A stretch of 40,223 nt of DNA from DATILI01 sp035476635 (GCA_035476635.1 DATILI010000332.1:1-40223); one strand, 5' to 3'; counted from the stretch's first letter, positions 15,888 to 24,364 are shown. The notes: generated from the letters alone by a model not told the origin. Numbers and translations are program-made.

Positions 15888-16607
15888 ATGCGTTTTCGCC
15901 TCCTTCGACGCCGCCTGACGATCAGCGCCCCGCGCATGTCGGTGCGCAGTGCCATGCCGTGGCCGTTGCGCTGGGTGGGCATCGCGGTGGTCTTTGGATT
16001 CTGTGCCGCGATCTCCTTGTGGGCCTTCGAGTTCGGCAAGGTCATCGCCGGCCTGGAGCGCAACAGCAAGGAAGAACTGGCCAGCTTGCGCAGCGAAGTG
16101 CAAAAGCTGCGCGAAGAGCGAGACAAGGTGCAGTCGGTGGTCAACACCTCGGGCAGCCTGCTCACGGCCGAGAAGTCGACCCAGGAGCATTTGAGCGCGC
16201 GCATTCGCCAACTCGAGGCCGACAACCGTGCCCTGCGCGATGACCTGGGGTTCTTTGAGCAACTCATCCCCGCCAGCGGGGCCGAGGGTATTGCCATCCG
16301 CGGGCTGCAGGCCGAGATCATGGGCGATCCGCAGTTTGGCGCCCAGCTGAAGTGGCAGGTGCTGGTGATCCAGCCCTCGAAGAATGCGCCGGACTTCAAC
16401 GGCAAGCTGGAGCTGACCTTGATCGGCACGCAGAATGGCAAGGCCTGGATGATGAATCTACCCGGCGGGCCCAAGGCACTGCAACTGCGCCAATACCGGC
16501 GTACTGAGGGCGTCATCGACTTGCCCCCCGGTGCCGTGGTAAAAACCGTGTCCGCCAAGGTGATGGACGGAGCAGTCTCCAGAGCGGTTCAGGCCATCAA
16601 GTTGTAA
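15888..16607 (+). CDS. Inner-membrane coiled-coil protein, DUF6776-like
   Basis: 239 residues. After a basic N-terminus there is one membrane helix (about 29-50, WVGIAVVFGFCAAISLWAF), a coiled coil of heptads rich in Glu, Lys and Arg (about 58-125), and a compact C-terminal domain with QLKWQVLVIQPSKN, GKLELTLIGTQNG and PGAVVKTVSAKV. The topology is that of a bitopic protein with a periplasmic C-terminus. It resembles the DUF6776 family, recalled as a bactofilin neighbour in betaproteobacteria. It sits 38 nt before the bactofilin gene, so a shared role in envelope or cytoskeletal scaffolding is plausible but unproved. Confidence 0.75.
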   Translation: MRFRLLRRRLTISAPRMSVRSAMPWPLRWVGIAVVFGFCAAISLWAFEFGKVIAGLERNSKEELASLRSEVQKLREERDKVQSVVNTSGSLLTAEKSTQEHLSARIRQLEADNRALRDDLGFFEQLIPASGAEGIAIRGLQAEIMGDPQFGAQLKWQVLVIQPSKNAPDFNGKLELTLIGTQNGKAWMMNLPGGPKALQLRQYRRTEGVIDLPPGAVVKTVSAKVMDGAVSRAVQAIKL

Positions 16608-16645
16608 GTGCAGGAATGTAGTTGCAGGAATGCAAGGAGCCACCT

Positions 16646-17041
16646 ATGTTTGCCAAGAAAAAGCAGCCACCAATCAAGAGCCTGATTGCCCAGGGCAGCC
16701 AGATTACGGGGAATTTCAGGTTCACCGACGGCCTGCGTGTTGACGGGGACGTGGTTGGCGACATCCGTGCCAACGAGGACCATCCGAGCATCCTGGTGAT
16801 CTCCGAAAGCGCCACTATCAGCGGCGAAATTCATGCGGACCACGTCATCATCAATGGCTGCGTACATGGCCCGGTGCATGCCACCGCACTGCTGGAACTC
16901 CAGCCCAAGGCGCGAATTGAGGGCGATGTGCATTACAAGGCCCTTGAAATGCACCAGGGAGCGGTCATTTCAGGTCAATTGCGCCCTCTTCAGGGCATTG
17001 AAGAAAAGCCCACACTCAAATTAGCGGCAAACAACCGCTGA
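16646..17041 (+). CDS. Bactofilin-type polymer-forming cytoskeletal protein
   Basis: 131 residues. A short basic N-terminal tail (MFAKKKQPPIKSLIAQGSQI) leads into a DUF583 beta-helix: ITGNFRFTDGLRVDGDVVGD, ESATISGEIHADHVIINGCV, LLELQPKARIEGDVHYKALE, HQGAVISGQL. The repeating I-x-G-x-[IV] rungs are plain to see. Bactofilins polymerise without nucleotide and localise envelope enzymes and morphogenesis factors. Start chosen at the ATG after AAGGAG; an upstream in-frame ATG lies in a small 10-bp repeat (TGCAGGAATG at 16609 and 16623). It follows the coiled-coil membrane protein and precedes erpA. Confidence 0.93.
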   Translation: MFAKKKQPPIKSLIAQGSQITGNFRFTDGLRVDGDVVGDIRANEDHPSILVISESATISGEIHADHVIINGCVHGPVHATALLELQPKARIEGDVHYKALEMHQGAVISGQLRPLQGIEEKPTLKLAANNR

Positions 17042-17096
17042 CGGAATATCCGAGCGGATTGCTGTACTATCCAGATCAAAGTTACCCGGAGTCCCC

Positions 17097-17462
17097 ATGA
17101 GCGCAGTTGCTGAAAACGTCCAGACCGAAATGCCCGCCCCGATCGTCTTCACAGACAGCGCGGCGGCCAAGGTCGCCGACCTGATCGCCGAGGAAGGCAA
17201 TCCAGATTTGAAGCTGCGGGTTTTCGTCCAGGGTGGCGGCTGCTCCGGCTTCCAGTATGGATTCACCTTCGACGAGATCACCAACGAAGACGACACCACC
17301 ATGACCAAGAATGGTGTGTCGCTGTTGATCGATGCGATGAGCTACCAGTACCTGGTTGGCGCCGAGATTGATTACAAGGAAGACCTGCAGGGCGCTCAGT
17401 TCGTGATCAAGAACCCGAACGCAACTTCAACCTGTGGTTGCGGCTCCAGTTTTTCAGCCTGA
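17097..17462 (+). CDS. erpA: Iron-sulfur cluster insertion protein ErpA
   Basis: 121-residue A-type carrier that hands Fe-S clusters to apoproteins. It shows the HesB/IscA core with all three cluster cysteines: GGGCSGFQYGF in the middle and the C-terminal STCGCGSSF pair. A Gln/Glu-rich N-terminal leader (MSAVAENVQTEMPAPIVFTD) is common in betaproteobacterial ErpA. It ends 9 nt before the convergent anmK gene. Confidence 0.97.
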   Translation: MSAVAENVQTEMPAPIVFTDSAAAKVADLIAEEGNPDLKLRVFVQGGGCSGFQYGFTFDEITNEDDTTMTKNGVSLLIDAMSYQYLVGAEIDYKEDLQGAQFVIKNPNATSTCGCGSSFSA

Positions 17463-17471
17463 GTTTTCGAA

Positions 17472-18581
17472 CTACGCGGGATAAACCGCACCCAGCACAC
17501 GGGCGCCTCTGGCGCCCGTGACGCTTTGGAGGCTCCCTGTCCTGTGCAGGATTGCTTGACGTGCGAGCCACGCAAAGGCTGCCGCTTCGACCTGAAGCGG
17601 CGGGAGGCCGTGCAAGGCGGAAGACTCCACCGAGACTCCGGGCAGCAGGTTCTGCAGGCGCCCCATCAAATGAGCATTGAGCGCGCCACCGCCGCAGACG
17701 ATGAGGGTCTTGCTGCCTTTTCCATCGCTTTGCGCACAATCGGCGCAAGCGCGCGCCGTGAATTCCGTCAGTGTGGCTTGAACATCCGCAGGCGGGGAGC
17801 CAGCGCTGGCTTGAAGACGAGCCCCAAGCCAATCCGGATTGAACAGGTCACGCCCGGTGCTCTTGGGGGGAGGCAGGCGCAGATAGGGCTCCGCAAGCAA
17901 CTCGGCAAGCAGGCTTGGGAGCACCTGGCCGCTGGCAGCCCAGGCCCCACCGGCATCGAACGGCTGGCCCAGGTGCTGGTGGCACCAATGGTCCATCAGC
18001 GCGTTGCCGGGGCCGCAGTCGAAACCTGTCACCGACCCGTCCGCGCCGAGCACGCTGAGGTTGGAAATGCCGCCAATATTGAGTACCGCCAGACTTTGCC
18101 CCGGCTGACCGAACAGGCCGTGATGGAACGCGGGAACGAGTGGCGCGCCTTGGCCCCCCGCGGCGACATCCCGGCTGCGAAAGTCCGCTACCACCGCAAT
18201 GCCGCTGAGCTCGGCTAGCAGGGCGGGGTTGTTGAGCTGCAAGGTATAGCCGATGCCGTCAAAGGCCTGGGGCCGGTGCCGAATGGTCTGCCCGTGCGCA
18301 CCGACAGCGCGGACTTGCGCGGCCTGCACGCCAGCACTCGAGAGCAAGGCGCGCACCACTTCGGCATAGATAGCGGTCAGCGCGTTGGCGGCCAGCGCCG
18401 CCCGGTGAAGTTCATTGTTGCCCGGCGTGTTGAGCGCGAGCAGCTCGGCCTTCAGATCTGCAGTGAAGGGCGCGGTTTCATGCTGCACGACGCGCACTTG
18501 GGGCCCTGAAAAATCGGCAATGACGCCGTCCACGCCGTCCAGCGAGGTGCCGGACATCAGGCCGATGTAGAGCTCCGACAT
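17472..18581 (-). CDS. anmK: Anhydro-N-acetylmuramic acid kinase
   Basis: 369-residue cytosolic kinase that phosphorylates and opens 1,6-anhydro-MurNAc released by lytic transglycosylases, returning it to MurNAc-6-phosphate for recycling. Motifs are YIGLMSGTSLDGVDGVIADF, GAHGQTIRHRP, VADFRSRDVAAGGQGAPLVP, LNIGGISNLSVL and GFDCGPGNALMD. It follows the M23 peptidase gene by 28 nt on the same strand, a shared cell-wall theme. Its last codons contain a GC-rich hairpin without a T-tract. Confidence 0.97.
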   Translation of the reverse strand: MSELYIGLMSGTSLDGVDGVIADFSGPQVRVVQHETAPFTADLKAELLALNTPGNNELHRAALAANALTAIYAEVVRALLSSAGVQAAQVRAVGAHGQTIRHRPQAFDGIGYTLQLNNPALLAELSGIAVVADFRSRDVAAGGQGAPLVPAFHHGLFGQPGQSLAVLNIGGISNLSVLGADGSVTGFDCGPGNALMDHWCHQHLGQPFDAGGAWAASGQVLPSLLAELLAEPYLRLPPPKSTGRDLFNPDWLGARLQASAGSPPADVQATLTEFTARACADCAQSDGKGSKTLIVCGGGALNAHLMGRLQNLLPGVSVESSALHGLPPLQVEAAAFAWLARQAILHRTGSLQSVTGARGARVLGAVYPA

Positions 18582-18609
18582 GCGGCCTTCTGCGCGGCAC
18601 GCCAGCTCG

Positions 18610-20037
18610 CTACTGCGCGCTGGCCTGTAGAACCGATGCCGCAGCCGACAGCTGTACGCGCATCGAAGACGCCAGTTGCTGGAACATCGGGCGCGCAGCA
18701 GTGGAGACCGGAACCGCCTCGCTTTGCTGCGCGATGGTCAGCGGATCCTGGTGGGCGCCATTGACGCGGAACTCGAAGTGCAGATGCGGCCCGGTAGCCC
18801 AGCCGGTGGCGCCGACCAAGCCCACGTTTTGCCCTTGGCTGACACCCTGGCCACGGTTCACGTTGATCTTGCTCAGGTGTGCATACACCGTCACATGGCC
18901 GTTGCGGTGCTTCACGTAGACGACGTTACCGAAGCCATTCTGCGCACCGGCGAAATCCACCACCCCATCGCCAACGCTGCGTACCGGTGTGCCACTGGGT
19001 GCGGCGTAGTCCACGCCCAGGTGTGCCCGCCATTTTTGCAAGATGGGGTGAAAGCGCATCTTGAAGCCGCTGGTGACGCGTGAGAACTCCATTGGCGACG
19101 TCAGGTAGGCGCGGCGCAGGGATTGGCCGTCCAGCGTGTAGTAGCCACCCTTGCTGGCTTGCCCGGTGACTGGATTGATGCCGGGCTCCTGGAACCACAT
19201 GGCCTGGTAGGTCTTGCCGTTGTTCACGAATTCGGCGCTGAGCACGCGACCGCTGCGAATCGGTTCGCCGTCCGCTTCCAGCGTTTCGTAGACCACGCTG
19301 AAGCGGTCGCCCTTGCGCAGCGAGCGGTGAAAGTCGATGTCGCCGGCAAAAATCTCCGCCACCTGGGTGGCCACGGAATCGGGGATGCGGGCGTCGTCGG
19401 TCGCGGCGAACAGCGAAGTGCGAATCGTGCCGCTGGCCAGCCGCGAGGAGGCCGCAAGCGCGGCTACCTCGACGCGTGACGCGAAGCCTTTTGCTGTTTT
19501 TTCGATCACCAGGCGCTTGAAGCCGCCGTCGTCGTTCGGGCTCCAGCGCGCGCTCAAGGCAACCAGCGTGTTGTCGTCCTGGGCTTCGGCCGTTACGGTA
19601 CGCCCGGCGCGGCCAAGCAGGCCGGTGCGCGCATTTGCGTCGGAGCGCAGGAAGGCGGCCGCAGCGGCGTCGTCAATGCCCAGCCGTTTGAGCAGGGCTT
19701 CGGCGGTATCGGTGGATCGGGTGACTTCGGAGCGAAACAGATTGAAGCGATGGATGTCCAGGGCTTCGGCCTGCGTATCCAGGGGCAAAGGCTCGACGGC
19801 TTCGAGTACCTGGCGTACCGGAAGGTCGGAGGCGTCCGGTGCGAGCGAAGCGAGAGCGAATGCCCCGCCACCGCCTCCCAGCAAAACGGCCGCCACGAGC
19901 GCGGTAATACGCTTGGGATGCTGCTGCAAAAAGGTCAAAAAAGCATTCCCAACGGTGATCAGACCGTGATTCAACTTGAGGGGTCTCCAGCGATGATGAA
20001 CTTCCCGGTATCCCCATGGGCCTTTGTTGAAGGCCAC
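18610..20037 (-). CDS. M23 (LytM) family metallopeptidase, MepM-like
   Basis: 475 residues if started at the GTG at 20037. One N-terminal membrane anchor (AALVAAVLLGGGGGAFALA-like, VAAVLLGGGGGAFALASLAP) is followed by a periplasmic OapA/LysM-like region (about 75-290) and a C-terminal LytM domain with zinc-site motifs HLGVDYAAPSG (HxxxD) and GPHLHFEFRVNG (HxH). It should cut peptide cross-links in peptidoglycan during growth. A TTG at 19974 (454 residues, LNHGLITVGNAF) is preceded by GGAG at good spacing and may be the true start. It is divergent from tyrS and upstream of anmK. Confidence 0.93.
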   Translation of the reverse strand: MAFNKGPWGYREVHHRWRPLKLNHGLITVGNAFLTFLQQHPKRITALVAAVLLGGGGGAFALASLAPDASDLPVRQVLEAVEPLPLDTQAEALDIHRFNLFRSEVTRSTDTAEALLKRLGIDDAAAAAFLRSDANARTGLLGRAGRTVTAEAQDDNTLVALSARWSPNDDGGFKRLVIEKTAKGFASRVEVAALAASSRLASGTIRTSLFAATDDARIPDSVATQVAEIFAGDIDFHRSLRKGDRFSVVYETLEADGEPIRSGRVLSAEFVNNGKTYQAMWFQEPGINPVTGQASKGGYYTLDGQSLRRAYLTSPMEFSRVTSGFKMRFHPILQKWRAHLGVDYAAPSGTPVRSVGDGVVDFAGAQNGFGNVVYVKHRNGHVTVYAHLSKINVNRGQGVSQGQNVGLVGATGWATGPHLHFEFRVNGAHQDPLTIAQQSEAVPVSTAARPMFQQLASSMRVQLSAAASVLQASAQ

Positions 20038-20120
20038 TTATAGATACCGGTGGATGCGCCACTTAAAATCTGGCGCTTTGGAATTGCACGCAGTATAGCC
20101 GTGTCAGCCGTCTCCTACAT

Positions 20121-20138
20121 ATGAAAAAACCCTTATGA
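20121..20138 (+). promoter_or_regulatory. Possible five-codon upstream reading frame overlapping the tyrS start
   Basis: ATG AAA AAA CCC TTA TGA encodes MKKPL, and its stop overlaps the tyrS start codon as ATGA. tyrS has no recognisable Shine-Dalgarno, so reinitiation from this frame is conceivable. The mini-frame also lacks an obvious Shine-Dalgarno, so this may be chance. Confidence 0.25.
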
Positions 20139-21367
20139 ATCAAAGCGCTGTTACACCTTTCCCCTTGACAGACGCTGTTCGCGAGGCTTTGGCCATCTCT
20201 TTGCGGGGCTGCGACGAGCTGATTCCTGAGGACGAATGGAGCAAGAAACTGGCCCGTTCCGCGGCTACGGGCAAGCCTTTGCGCGTCAAACTGGGGCTGG
20301 ATCCGACCGCGCCCGACATCCATATCGGCCATACGGTGGTGCTCAACAAGATGCGCCAGCTACAGGATCTGGGCCACACGGTGATTTTTCTCATCGGCGA
20401 CTTCACCACCATGATTGGCGACCCTTCCGGGCGCAACACCACCCGCCCGCCGCTGACTCGCGAACAGATCGAAGCCAACGCCAAGACCTATTTCAACCAG
20501 GCCAAGCTGGTGCTGGACGAGAGTCGCACCGAGGTCCGCTACAACAGCGAATGGAGCGACCCGCTCGGCGCGCGCGGCATGATCCAGCTCGCCGCCAAGT
20601 ACACGGTCGCCCGGATGATGGAGCGCAATGACTTCCATGAGCGCTTCAAGGCCGGCACCTCGATCAGCATCCACGAGTTCCTGTACCCCCTGATGCAAGG
20701 CTATGACTCGGTCGCGCTCAAGAGCGACCTGGAGCTCGGCGGCACCGACCAGAAGTTCAACTTGCTGATGGGCCGGCACCTGCAGCAGGAATACGGGCAG
20801 GAGCCTCAATGCATCCTGACCATGCCCCTGCTGGAAGGGCTGGACGGCGTCGAGAAGATGTCCAAGAGCAAGAACAACTACATCGGCATCAACGAGGACG
20901 CCAACACCATGTTCGCCAAGGTGCTGTCGATTTCGGACACGCTGATGTGGCGCTGGTTCACGCTGCTCAGTTTCCGCAGCGAGGCGGACATCGCGCGCTT
21001 GAGGGAGGAAGTGGCAGGCGGGCGCAATCCCAAGGACGCCAAGGTGATGCTGGCCAAGGAAATCACCGCGCGCTTCCACAGCGCGCAAGCCGCCGACGCC
21101 GCGGAGCAGGACTTCATGAACCGCAGCAAGGGCGGCGTGCCTGACGAGATTCCCGAAGTGAGTCTGTCCGGCGCACCGCTGGGTATCGGCGCGCTGCTCA
21201 AGCAGGCCGGACTGGCGCCTTCCACCAGCGAAGCCAACCGGCTGATCGATGGCGGTGGTGTGCGCGTGGACTCCGGCGTCATCAGCGACAAGGCATTGAA
21301 GCTGGAGGCCGGCAGTTATGTAGTGCAGGTCGGCAAGCGCAAGTTCGCGAAGGTCACGCTGGCCTGA
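20135..21367 (+). CDS. tyrS: Tyrosine--tRNA ligase
   Basis: 410-residue class I aminoacyl-tRNA synthetase. The HIGH motif appears as PDIHIGHTVVLNKMRQL, and KMSKS as VEKMSKSKNNYIG. LGGTDQKFNLLMGR lies between them. A C-terminal S4 RNA-binding domain (PSTSEANRLIDGGGVRVDSG ... ) ends the protein. The start MNQSAVTPFPLTDAVREAL has no clear Shine-Dalgarno. Promoter elements upstream are weak (TAAAAT at 20064, TATAGC at 20094). It is divergent from the M23 peptidase gene. Confidence 0.98.
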   Translation: MNQSAVTPFPLTDAVREALAISLRGCDELIPEDEWSKKLARSAATGKPLRVKLGLDPTAPDIHIGHTVVLNKMRQLQDLGHTVIFLIGDFTTMIGDPSGRNTTRPPLTREQIEANAKTYFNQAKLVLDESRTEVRYNSEWSDPLGARGMIQLAAKYTVARMMERNDFHERFKAGTSISIHEFLYPLMQGYDSVALKSDLELGGTDQKFNLLMGRHLQQEYGQEPQCILTMPLLEGLDGVEKMSKSKNNYIGINEDANTMFAKVLSISDTLMWRWFTLLSFRSEADIARLREEVAGGRNPKDAKVMLAKEITARFHSAQAADAAEQDFMNRSKGGVPDEIPEVSLSGAPLGIGALLKQAGLAPSTSEANRLIDGGGVRVDSGVISDKALKLEAGSYVVQVGKRKFAKVTLA

Positions 21368-21371
21368 CCAT

Positions 21372-21600
21372 GTGACCTTGCCGGCGGATGCCATGTTGTT
21401 GTTTTGCGTGATCGTCCAGGAGGTGCTGCAAGGCACGCGAACCGACAGGCACATACGAAGCCTTTCGCGAGCGCTTCTGGCGCCTCATCGCCGCGCTCGC
21501 GCTCGAGCATGGTGCGCTGCTGGTCCACAACGACAGCGATTTCATTGCCCTCGCGCAAGTCGAGCCGTCTCTGGTGGTCTATCCGGGCCGCCCGCATTGA
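21372..21600 (+). pseudogene. Frameshifted and deleted PIN-domain (VapC-like) toxin remnant
   Basis: Frame 1 reads FCVIVQEVLQGTRTDR (to 21449). Dropping one base at 21450 brings in TYEAFRERFWRLIAALALEH and then GALLVHNDSDFIALAQVEPS up to the TGA at 21598. Together these match a PIN-toxin order (E in the V-x-E-V-LxG helix, then IAALALEHGALLVHNDxDF). The N-terminal DTSxW block with the first catalytic Asp is absent, and the middle section with the DCLIA aspartate is deleted. No antitoxin gene is seen. It fills the space between tyrS and the CDF gene and has no start of its own that would make a working protein. Confidence 0.75.
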
Positions 21601-21607
21601 CCCGACA

Positions 21608-22534
21608 ATGGTGGCCATGTCGCTGACTGATGCCGCGCGATCCTGGTCGCCCCAGCTGCTGCTGCGCGCCTCGATCGCCGTGGCGGTGCTTACCATCACG
21701 TTGAAGACGCTGGCTTGGTGGATCACCGATTCGGTCGGCCTGCTCTCGGACGCGATGGAGTCTCTGGTCAACCTCGCCAGCGCGGCGTTCGCGCTGCTCA
21801 TGGTGACGATCGCGCGCCGGCCCGCCGATGCCGAACACCCCTATGGGCATCACAAGGCGGAGTATTTCTCGTCGGCGTTCGAAGGGCTGCTGATCATCGT
21901 CGCCGCGCTGGGAATCATCTGGGCGGCGGTGCAGCGCATCCTGAATCCACAGCCGCTCGACCAGCTCGGCTGGGGCCTGACGCTCTCGGTCATCAGCTCG
22001 GCGATCAACGGCGCACTGGCCTGGGCGATGCTGCAGTCGGGGCGTCGGCACCGCTCCATCGCGCTGGAGGCGGATGCGCGCCACCTGATCACCGATGTGT
22101 GGACTTCGGCGGGTGTCGTGGTCGGTGTGGGGTTGGTGGCGCTCAGCGGCTGGAATTGGCTGGACCCGGCCGTGGCCATCGGCGTGGCGCTGAACATCCT
22201 GCGCGAAGGTTCGTCCCTGATGTGGCGGTCGTCCCAGGGGCTGATGGACGAGGCGCTGGAGCCGGAAATCATGGCTGAAATCGAGAAGACGCTGGCCGGC
22301 TTCAAGCACCACACCATCCGCTTCGACCACATCTCCAGCCGGCGCTCCGGCCAGCGGCGCTTCGTCGACCTGCACATGCACATGCCCGCCAGTTGGACGC
22401 TGGGCCGCGCGGCCGCCGTCCGCGCATCGGTCGAGCAGGCGTTGATGAGCGCCGTGCCGGGCCTGCGCGCGACCATCCAGTTGCTGCCCAGCGACGTCGA
22501 GGCCCATTTCGATGATGAAGAGGACATGATTTGA
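21608..22534 (+). CDS. Cation diffusion facilitator (FieF-like metal efflux)
   Basis: 309 residues with about six membrane helices and a cytosolic C-terminal domain. Metal-site elements are SDAMESLVN in helix 2 (Asp, with Glu where many have Asp), HPYGHHKAEYFSS, and HLITD in helix 5 (EADARHLITDVWTS). It should export Zn2+, Fe2+ or Mn2+ against protons; the D/E-HxxxD set does not settle the metal. The C-terminus (HTIRFDHISSRRSGQRRFVD) is the usual ferredoxin-like fold. ATG at 21617 is an alternative start; neither has a clear Shine-Dalgarno. The stop overlaps the dtd start. Confidence 0.93.
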   Translation: MVAMSLTDAARSWSPQLLLRASIAVAVLTITLKTLAWWITDSVGLLSDAMESLVNLASAAFALLMVTIARRPADAEHPYGHHKAEYFSSAFEGLLIIVAALGIIWAAVQRILNPQPLDQLGWGLTLSVISSAINGALAWAMLQSGRRHRSIALEADARHLITDVWTSAGVVVGVGLVALSGWNWLDPAVAIGVALNILREGSSLMWRSSQGLMDEALEPEIMAEIEKTLAGFKHHTIRFDHISSRRSGQRRFVDLHMHMPASWTLGRAAAVRASVEQALMSAVPGLRATIQLLPSDVEAHFDDEEDMI

Positions 22535-22971
22535 TCAGCGTCATCCAGCGGGTGAGCCAGGCTTGTGTTGCCGTGGGCGGCGTGAAGATCGGCGAGATCG
22601 GCCCGGGCTTGCTGGTGCTGGTGTGCGCGGAGCAGGGCGACACCGAGCGTCAGGCCGACAAGCTGCTGGCCAAGATCTTGAAGCTGCGCATCTTCGGCGA
22701 CAACGCGGGCAAGATGAACCGCAGCGTGCAGGACACCGGTGGCGGCCTGCTGCTGGTGAGCCAGTTCACTCTGGCCGCCGACACGTCCGGCGGCAACCGG
22801 CCCAGCTTCACCAACGCGGCGGAGCCGGATCAAGGCCGGCGTCTTTACGACTACCTGGTGGCGCAGGCGCGGGCGGCGCATCCGCTGGTGGCGACCGGCG
22901 AGTTCGCCGCCGACATGCAGGTGCACCTGGTCAACGACGGGCCGGTGACGATTCCGTTGACGGTGCGCTGA
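22531..22971 (+). CDS. dtd: D-aminoacyl-tRNA deacylase
   Basis: 146 residues. It removes D-amino acids wrongly loaded on tRNA and also glycine from tRNA-Ala. The catalytic-site motifs are SQFTLAADTSGGNRPSF (usually SQFTLYAD) and the cross-subunit NDGPVTIPL with its Gly-cisPro dipeptide. The start is a TTG at 22531 (ISVIQRVSQACVAV follows), overlapping the CDF stop as TTGA, so it is translationally coupled. It is convergent with ybeY, 3 nt apart. Confidence 0.97.
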   Translation: MISVIQRVSQACVAVGGVKIGEIGPGLLVLVCAEQGDTERQADKLLAKILKLRIFGDNAGKMNRSVQDTGGGLLLVSQFTLAADTSGGNRPSFTNAAEPDQGRRLYDYLVAQARAAHPLVATGEFAADMQVHLVNDGPVTIPLTVR

Positions 22972-22974
22972 TCG

Positions 22975-23430
22975 TCAGTACGGGTTAGGGTAGCCCAGGG
23001 AACCAAGTAACAGGATCTCCAGCGCTTCCATCTCCAGCGCGTCGCGCTCGCCGGTTTCATGGTCCCAGCCTTGCGCGTGCAGCGTGCCGTGCACCAGCAG
23101 GTGCGCGTAGTGATCCTTCAAGGCTTTGCCTTGTTCCCGCGCCTCGCGGGCGACCACCGGCCCGCAAAGCACCAGGTCGGCCGTCACCACGGGCTGGCGC
23201 GTGTAGTCGAACGTGAGCACGTTGGTGGCGTAGTCCTTGCCGCGGTACTGCAGGTTCAGCGCCCGGCCTTCCTCTTCGCCCACGATGCGCACGGTGATTT
23301 CCCCCGGCCGTGCCAGCGCGTGAGCCAGCCACTTCTCGACGTCGGCGCGGCGCAGCACCGCCCGATGACGCGCCGCGTCCGCAAAGCGGCCGAACTGCAG
23401 GCCCAGGTCGAGGGCGGGGCTACTTGGCAT
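22975..23430 (-). CDS. ybeY: rRNA maturation endoribonuclease YbeY
   Basis: 151 residues. The zinc-binding motif HLLVHGTLHAQGWDHE corresponds to the family HGxLHLxGYDH, and upstream is the conserved LNLQYRGKDYATNVLTFDY. It takes part in 16S rRNA 3'-end maturation and ribosome quality control. The start MPSSPALDLG overlaps the end of phoH by 11 nt, giving the common phoH-ybeY pair. A nine-codon longer form (ATG at 23457) lies further inside phoH and is less likely. Confidence 0.95.
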   Translation of the reverse strand: MPSSPALDLGLQFGRFADAARHRAVLRRADVEKWLAHALARPGEITVRIVGEEEGRALNLQYRGKDYATNVLTFDYTRQPVVTADLVLCGPVVAREAREQGKALKDHYAHLLVHGTLHAQGWDHETGERDALEMEALEILLLGSLGYPNPY

Positions 23431-24364
23431 CTCGCTTGCGCGCCGCGTCGTAGGCATCCACGATGCGCGCCACCAGCGGATGCCGCACCACGTCGGCGCT
23501 GGTGAAGCGCGTATGTGCGATGCCCTTGACGCGTTTGAGGATGTGTTCGGCTTCGACCAGGCCGGACAGCTGGCCTTTGGGCAGGTCGATCTGGCTGATG
23601 TCGCCGGTCACCACGGCCTTGGCGCCGAAGCCGATTCGCGTGAGGAACATCTTCATCTGTTCCGGCGTCGTGTTCTGGGCTTCGTCCAGAATCACGAACG
23701 CGTTGTTCAATGTGCGGCCGCGCATGAAGGCCAGCGGCGCGATCTCCAGCGCCTGGCGCTCGAACGCCTTGACCACCTTGTCGAAGCCCATCAGCTCGTA
23801 CAAGGCGTCGTACAGCGGCCGCAGGTACGGATCGACCTTCTGCGACAAGTCACCCGGAAGGAAGCCGAGTTTTTCGCCGGCCTCCACCGCCGGGCGGGTC
23901 AGCACGATGCGCTGCACCGCGCTGCGCTCCAGCGCGTCCACCGCGCACGCCACCGCCAGGTAGGTCTTGCCGGTGCCCGCCGGGCCGATGCCGAAGGTGA
24001 TGTCGTGATTTGCGATGTTGTCCAGATAGACGCTCTGGTTGGGCGTGCGGGCTTTCAGGTCGCTGCGCCGCGTGTGCAGCACCTGGGCGCCTTCCGGGTC
24101 CTCATCCATGGAAGTTTCGCTGGCGACCATGAGCTGCACGGTATCCGGCGCAATCGGCCTGCCTGCGATCTCATAGAGCGCCTGGAGGACTTCCAGTGCC
24201 CGCTGCGCCCGGGGCTTCGGGCCATCGATCCTGAACTGCTCGTTGCGGCGGGAGATTCGCACCTGAAACGCGGTTTCGATGGTGCGCAGGTGCTCGTCGG
24301 TGGGTCCGCAGAGGTGGGCCAGGCGCGTGTTGCTGGCGGGCGCGAACGAATGCTTCAGAATCAA
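23420..24364 (-). CDS. ybeZ: PhoH-like ATPase (YbeZ)
   Basis: 314 residues. An N-terminal KH-like RNA-binding section (HLCGPTDEHLRTIETAFQVR) precedes a PhoH ATPase domain with Walker A FGIGPAGTGKTYLAV and Walker B AFVILDEAQNTT. It is the partner of YbeY in ribosome-linked RNA metabolism. A TTG start at 24364 is proposed because it gives the family N-terminus MILKHSFAPASNTRLAHLCG; a TTG 16 codons earlier adds a stretch without likeness to the family. Only 32 nt separate it from the divergent kinase gene, so both promoters must reach into coding sequence. Confidence 0.93.
   Translation of the reverse strand: MILKHSFAPASNTRLAHLCGPTDEHLRTIETAFQVRISRRNEQFRIDGPKPRAQRALEVLQALYEIAGRPIAPDTVQLMVASETSMDEDPEGAQVLHTRRSDLKARTPNQSVYLDNIANHDITFGIGPAGTGKTYLAVACAVDALERSAVQRIVLTRPAVEAGEKLGFLPGDLSQKVDPYLRPLYDALYELMGFDKVVKAFERQALEIAPLAFMRGRTLNNAFVILDEAQNTTPEQMKMFLTRIGFGAKAVVTGDISQIDLPKGQLSGLVEAEHILKRVKGIAHTRFTSADVVRHPLVARIVDAYDAARKRDAK

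Noticed and set aside
16609..16632. Repeated TGCAGGAATG before the bactofilin gene
   Set aside because: A short 10-bp duplication next to the ribosome site; too small to call an element, noted only under the gene.
17498..17520. Strong GC-rich hairpin (10-bp arms CACGGGCGCC/GGCGCCCGTG) after erpA, considered as a terminator
   Set aside because: It lies inside the last codons of anmK (TGARGAR) and has no T-tract on either strand. It may slow polymerase but is not a typical intrinsic terminator.
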